Below are positions 18,823 to 23,922 of a stretch of DNA of 23,922 bases, piece after piece. Each line of letters opens with the position of its first letter. Position 1 is the stretch's first letter. The stretch is from Cruorifilaria tuberocauda (Eukaryota; Nematoda; Chromadorea; Rhabditida; Onchocercidae): the NCBI GenBank assembly GCA_013365365.1, contig JABVXU010000720.1, positions 1-23,922 of the forward strand, read 5' to 3'. Both the position numbers and the translations under genes were made by a program. The notes under the pieces were generated by a model. That model saw only the letters and a list, made by a program, of their open reading frames with translations, had not been told where the DNA came from and ran no database searches.

Positions 18823-21800
18823 ATGGTTATGTCACGTTTTTCATTGTCATTTTTTCGACGTGCGCAGTTTTTTGGAGCACAGCTGCGAATTAGGTTAGCA
18901 AATGTAGCGAAGAACCGTTTCTACTCAGCTGAAGTTGCTCCTAATGCTGGAGCATGTGGCTTGGATTTACTGATTAGAAATCTCACTCAGGAAAGCAGCC
19001 TAAATGGGGCTGAAATCAATACAGTTACTAGTGTTGAAGGTCTCAAGAAGGTAATTTTATGGTTTATTTTGAGTTATTTGTTAATATATGCCTCTGTGAG
19101 CTGAATTATTTCAGTAATGTTGCGAGTAATAAATACGACGTATACAGCACCGGACGGATTCGTTTTTTAGTAACAATTGCTGAATTGATAATGCGTGTAC
19201 CTTATTCGTTATAGTTTATTAAAGTTAAACCTGTGTAATGTGAAACTTTTCTGTTGTTTTTAGTTAAATTTCAGAGTTATTAAACTGAACAAGTAGTTCT
19301 TGATGCATTTGATTCCCACTTTTACCTATAAAATAAAGTTTTAGATTTGCTTAAAATTGGAAGGTTCAATCAATAGTGAAATTTCTGTAAGAATTTTGAC
19401 ACGTTTTGCTGAACTTGCTAATGAAAATGTTGGTATTCAGAAAGCAGCAGTTTATCTGAAGAAGTAAGTTTGCTAGTCCATTCAAAAAATATATTCTCGT
19501 TGAATATAGCTTGAATTTAAATTATTTATGTTTCACATATGTATTCCCTTTGTAGAAAGAATGAGGATAATCGTACAAAATGCTTTCAAAGTTTAGAACA
19601 TTTGTCTGTATTCTATCGAACGTTGTATCTGATGCGATATATTTAGTGGACTTCCGGAATATAATTCTCAAATTACTATTCTCAGATAGAAAAGTATTTT
19701 ACTTTATATGTTATTAGGTGCTTCCGTTTTACTTGTTAACTAATATTTTTGAGAGGGTTGTTGACCGAAATGGACAAATCATTGAAAAGGGAAAACCTGA
19801 ATATGAACTCAACGCTTGAAACTATGTGTGCACTAGTTATCCTTGAACTTACCCAAGAATCCATTTTCGAAACATTGATCGATATATTAAGACAACAGTT
19901 CTCTATTGATCTGTTCTCCGTTCCGACGTCACCATTGGTCCGTTTAGCTGCTTTAGTAAATAGGAAAAAGATCCGCCTGCCCGACGATTTATTTCTTCAG
20001 ATGAGGGAATGGTTGCAGCTGAAGGCAAGGTTTGTGTTATTTTATTTTTGCTTGTTTAAAGTTGGTTCTTCTCCGGTAAAAAATGAGCCATTCAGGCATT
20101 GATAACATTGGGTTGCATTTTTTCTATTATATAAATTTGGCAACATGTTCAGATTATTTCACGGTGTGTTTGTTTTTCTCCATAGAACACGAGCAGCTTA
20201 GGTTCTGCGGTGGTACTGATAACATATTAGATATTAAAGCCATGAAAGAACTCCACTGAACTAAAATCGACACATGAATTGTCTTCTTGAGTTGTTTCCA
20301 TAAAAAAATATTTCAGTGAAATCACAGAGCCAAAAGATATCGTTTCCATGATTATGTGTTGGAATAAAAGCGACAGTTGGTTCAACATATTTGTTGAAAA
20401 AACAAAAAGCTGTATATCCTCAATGTCTTCCAGTGAATTGATTGGCATGATATCAAGTTTGGCGAATAATTCAAGTCGACCGCCCCATGTTTTACGTCTC
20501 ATCTGCAATACATTTGAGCAGAATAAGAAAGACTTAACTGTTAGCATTTAATTGGAATATTACTTGAGCTATACGAGTTTTACTGTTTAGCTGTGTATTT
20601 TTGATCGGAAGCGGGTTAATACTTAATTAAAGACTTCCGCGATATGACAGTTATTGGTTAACAGATATGACGATTCATATTTTCAGGTCGACCAGCTGGT
20701 ATTGTTAGCACAATCAGCCGCAAAATTACGATTCATGGATAACAGACTTCGACGAATTATAGCTGAGGAAACTTTTATGAATATCAGTCGTTTCAGTAAA
20801 TGGTCAGAAATGAATGCGGTTGTTCATGCAATGGCGAAATTACACATTGGCAATCTCAAAACATGGAACGCTATTGCTGCATGGATCAATAATAATCAAA
20901 TGTTTTTTTTAAGACTCTTATAGAGCAATTTAAAATTATTAGTGTAATTATTATTATTTACTATTATTATTATTAGGGCTTATCATTATCTCCTTTATTG
21001 TTCCATTTTTATCGTTTTTTACTACTGGTTGTGTTATTATCACTGTTATGTTAGCATTATTGATCTTGAGGATCTATTCTTTTTATATTTAATTGCATTC
21101 TTTCTAATTCCTGTTAAATTATTTGAAGATTGTTTTAATTAAGGGTGCTAATATTTTTCCTGCTTGATTGCTGTTTTATTAAGGAATGCTGCTCCCGCTG
21201 AATTATCATACGCTGTGCACTGGTGTGCAATTGGTGGTAAAGGTGATTTAATTCAAGAAACTAGTGGAATTTTATGCGAAAAGTTGGCTTCCTCAAGTAT
21301 TACCTCATCTAAAACGTGGCTTAGTGCAGTCTATGCTTTAGCAATATGTGGTAGACTATCACCAGAACTGGCGCAAACTGTCTTACAACCGTCATTTGTC
21401 GCAAATATACTAGAAAGGTCCGATAAGTTTTCATTTTTTATTGTAAAATTTTTCTGGTTTTAAAGACTGATTCTCGGAAATGAATGAAAATTGATATTTT
21501 TCTTTATCCTTCACATTTGGACTTTTAGGTTGAGTGGTTTTCGAAAACTAATGGCTGTAATAACTATTGCTCAGGTGCAGAATTTTTTGAAAACAATATT
21601 AAATAAAGCCTATCAAGGACCTTCAGTGAGTATTTTGGATCTAATGCAGTTCTCGTCAACAACTTTGGTTTGTTTTAAAGTACTGTATGATCTGTGTCTT
21701 TTTATAACTTGTAGCTGCGTATGTTAAAATATTAAAAATTTCTCCAAAAAATGAATCGAGAATTACAAAGAAATTAATTTTTATTTCATCAGATATTATT

Positions 21801-22514
21801 TGTTGATAAAATTTTTTGAAAACTCCCTCTTATGTGCATATTACTGCATGTAGGTGAAAATCGATGCAATTTCAGAATGATATGGCTTTAAACTTGCGCT
21901 ACGGGAAGAGTGAGGAAAATAACATTCAATATTTTCATTCATTGTTGCATAAACTGGTTCCGGTAAATTCACATGCACTTCCTCCTGCTCTTACTGAGGA
22001 TGGAATTTTTGTTAATGCATTCATCAAGTATGATGTTGAAGGGAATCGTTTTGTTCCACTAAGCCATTTTGAGGAAACGAAGGTACCTTGTTTGGCCGTG
22101 ATTTATCTCTCTTGGAAAGATCGCACTTTACCTGTGAGTATTCGTTTTTTTCTTGTACTGTTTAGTTTAAAATTGTTACATCTTTATAACTAATGTTTTT
22201 TCATGGAGTTCAGGTGCTTTTCCACTTCAGTTGCACGTGCTTTGTTTAATAAAAAACTAGCCATGATTCCTTTCATTACATTTTATTTGTAGATCATTCC
22301 ATCAAGATTTTCTGATTAATTACAGTATGATGATGATGATAAAAGCACTCTAATGGGACCACTATTGCTAAATATACGCTTGCTGCAAACGAGAGGGTTT
22401 ATTCCTGTGTTGTTTTCACAGGATGATTTCGATTCTAACACTTCATTGAAGCAGCAATTTATTCAACTTAAAACAAAACTTGAAGAAGCTTCAGATGATA
22501 GTAGAAATGGATAG
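18823..22514 (+). CDS. Mitochondrial protein with RAP-like C-terminus, possibly FASTK family
   Basis: Ten exons fit in phase throughout: 18823-19050, 19345-19463, 19556-19621, 19754-20029, 20317-20539, 20687-20901, 21184-21417, 21529-21625, 21876-22133 and 22326-22514. They give 634 residues with no internal stop. The N-terminus (MSRFSLSFFRRAQFFGAQLR) is basic, with serine and phenylalanine and no acidic residue in the first 30, like a mitochondrial presequence. The middle is made of helical leucine-rich repeats, such as VDQLVLLAQSAAKLRFMDNR and TWLSAVYALAICGRLSPELA. The C-terminus (LMGPLLLNIRLLQTRGFIPV, then LKQQFIQLKTKL) resembles the RAP domain that closes FASTK proteins, which act in mitochondrial RNA processing. 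Length fits that family. Exon 3 and the donors at 19622 and 20902 are the weakest calls. The family is an inference; the gene itself is well supported. Confidence 0.75.
20930..20980. repeat. ATT-rich simple repeat in an intron
   Basis: Runs of ATT/TTA units lie in the intron between exons 6 and 7 of the RAP-like gene. No coding content. Confidence 0.6.
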
Positions 22515-22780
22515 TGATTAACATATTGTTTCGAAATTAATCCATTGTTGAGCATTTACGTGTTTCATCCCACTCGGAAAATTAGTTCGAGAAAATCATT
22601 ATAAAGCCTGTGGTATTTGTTTTCTTTTGTTCGGTAGGTTTTAACTCAAGCGCTTATACTGCTATAAAAGAAATTAATTAAGATTTTAAGATTTTAACTT
22701 TGAAAAATTTCCATCTTTTAAAATAGTTTAAGACAGATGAGACCAATTTTTAGTTTAAAAAAGATAGGGCTTTTTTTCAG
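22515..22780 (+). other. Short spacer after the RAP-like gene
   Basis: No open frame or domain was recognised. It ends in a perfect acceptor (CTTTTTTTCAG) that serves the next entry. No upstream transporter exon can be found in it. Confidence 0.4.
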
Positions 22781-22944
22781 GTGCATTTTTCATTTATGTT
22801 TGTGTAACATGCATTGCGCTTATCTTTTTCTACTTTGCCGTACCGGAGACAAAGGGTTAAAACATTGAAGAAATCGAATTATTGTTCATGTCTCGAGCTA
22901 ACAAAAGCAACAAATCAAGCCAATGGCTGATCAAATATTTATGA
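22781..22944 (+). pseudogene. Orphan last exon of a GLUT/sugar-transporter (MFS), in-frame TAA
   Basis: After the acceptor at 22780 the frame reads AFFIYVCVTCIALIFFYFAV, a final membrane segment, then PETKG, a TAA at 22858-22860, and NIEEIELLF to TGA at 22942-22944. A hydrophobic helix followed by PETKG(K/R)...EEI is the end of sugar transporters of the major facilitator family. The stop takes the place of the K or R of PETKGK. No other transporter exon exists between this piece and the intact gene that ends at 22514, so it is probably a stranded copy. An earlier exon far away or inside another gene's intron is possible. Confidence 0.6.
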
Positions 22945-22999
22945 AAAGAAGTGCCGCGATATGAAAACAGTCACATGCGATCAATAATTTTGATCTTAC

Positions 23000-23180
23000 C
23001 ATGAAATGTAATTTAAATTGCATTCAGCTGTAGTTAGCTCTAGTCTATCGTCAGTTTCTGCAGTTGTTCCAGCACTATAATCATCAAAGATTGAAATTTC
23101 CGATGATTGGAAATAATTAGGGGATGTGAGATTTATTGCTGAGACTTTAGCATTTTCAATTTCCACACTCACAGCAGTGC
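23000..23180 (-). CDS. Probable internal exon of an unknown minus-strand gene
   Basis: On the minus strand a consensus acceptor (AAATTTAG, at 23181-23188) leads into an open frame of 59 complete codons. It reads TAVSVEIENAKVSAINLTSP, then NYFQSSEISIFDDYSAGTTA, and is closed by a donor GTAAGA at 22994-22999. It has no start codon, so a search for whole frames would miss it. The residue mix (Ser, Thr, Asp, Glu, one NLT glycosylation site) suits an extracellular or linker segment. I do not recognise the family. Its partner exons would lie right of 23180 and left of 22994; none was identified. Confidence 0.4.
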
Positions 23181-23709
23181 CTAAATTTGATCAGAAAATC
23201 TTTAATCAGAAATTTTTATATGTAATTTAAAGCTAAATTTCAGTTTAAGGATTTGCTTTAGTACTTTCATGTATTTACTTAGTATTTCAGTGGAGGAAAT
23301 AAATTAAAATGAAAATATAATATATTGTGTCCAGAACTGATACTATGTGTACTTTCTCTTCTATTTGGCTAACGGTTCCTCCATGATTGGGAAAATAAGG
23401 TTTGGTGTTTCTCTAAAATTCTTGTTTCTTTAAAATCTCTTTAAAATGTTCCGTTTCTTAGAAATTTTTAAGCCTAAACACGTCCTTTACTCACTGGTAT
23501 GATGATTCATGATGTTCATATACATCTGTATAAGCCAAGTGTAAATACAAGAAACACTTTCACTCATCGAAATACTGCGGAAGTACTTGCAAATTATGTC
23601 TTCCTCATGGCTGCAAGGTTGTTTAGTGAGAAAGATCCGGGAGATGAATAAGAACTACTTTACCATCCTCTCCTGCAATTCTCCACCCTAGCTTAGTGGA
23701 TCTTTTCAG
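23181..23709 (+). other. Spacer upstream of the zinc-finger exon
   Basis: Mostly featureless. A 48-codon plus-strand frame (23545-23691) reads IQETLSLIEILRKYLQIMSS and on to IREMNKNYF; it could be an exon of the zinc-finger gene, but no in-phase join was found. Confidence 0.3.

Positions 23710-23922
<213 letters not shown>

Noticed and set aside
22326..22346. DDDDK as a protease cleavage site
   Set aside because: It arises from a GAT repeat at an exon start in a predicted mitochondrial protein; nothing supports processing there.

Overview
The window looks like nuclear DNA of a nematode, probably a filarial or other spirurid (clade III) worm. It is strongly AT-rich, genes are split into many small exons, splice donors are GTAAGT-like and acceptors are TTTTCAG-like, and the protein families (multi-module WAP/thyroglobulin/antistasin/lustrin/Kunitz protein, ZHP-type meiotic RING protein) fit a worm. 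The organism is inferred from style and gene content, not from a marker. No rRNA, tRNA, CRISPR or bacterial operon was seen.

Region 1 (about 30-11,975, + strand) holds the remains of one very large gene for a secreted, cysteine-rich, protease-inhibitor-like protein. At least twenty small modules can be read in order. They follow a repeated super-module, WAP then thyroglobulin type-1 then antistasin-like then lustrin-like, and the series ends in a Kunitz domain. Splice sites and phases often still match between neighbours, but most modules carry stops, frameshifts or lost disulfide cysteines, so I call it a pseudogene. Region 2 (about 12,144-12,858, +) is a decayed EF-hand gene.

Region 3 (13,647-17,101, +) is a ZHP/RNF212/Zip3-type RING-finger gene. 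Eight exons join in phase to about 314 codons, but one in-frame TAA lies in the third exon. The tail has a PLDLS (CtBP-binding type) motif. Region 4 (17,102-18,822) is intergenic, with a GC-richer patch. Region 5 (18,823-22,514, +) is a ten-exon gene whose phases all agree, giving 634 residues with no internal stop. It has a mitochondrial-type N-terminus and a RAP-like C-terminus and may be FASTK-related.

Region 6 (22,515-23,922) is a patchwork: an orphan last exon of a sugar transporter with an in-frame TAA, a probable minus-strand exon of unknown family, and the start of a C2H2 zinc-finger gene cut by the window end. The intact Region 5 gene suggests that the breaks elsewhere are not simply poor sequence, but a second assembly or reads would be needed to prove it. 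All coordinates of exons are read by eye.
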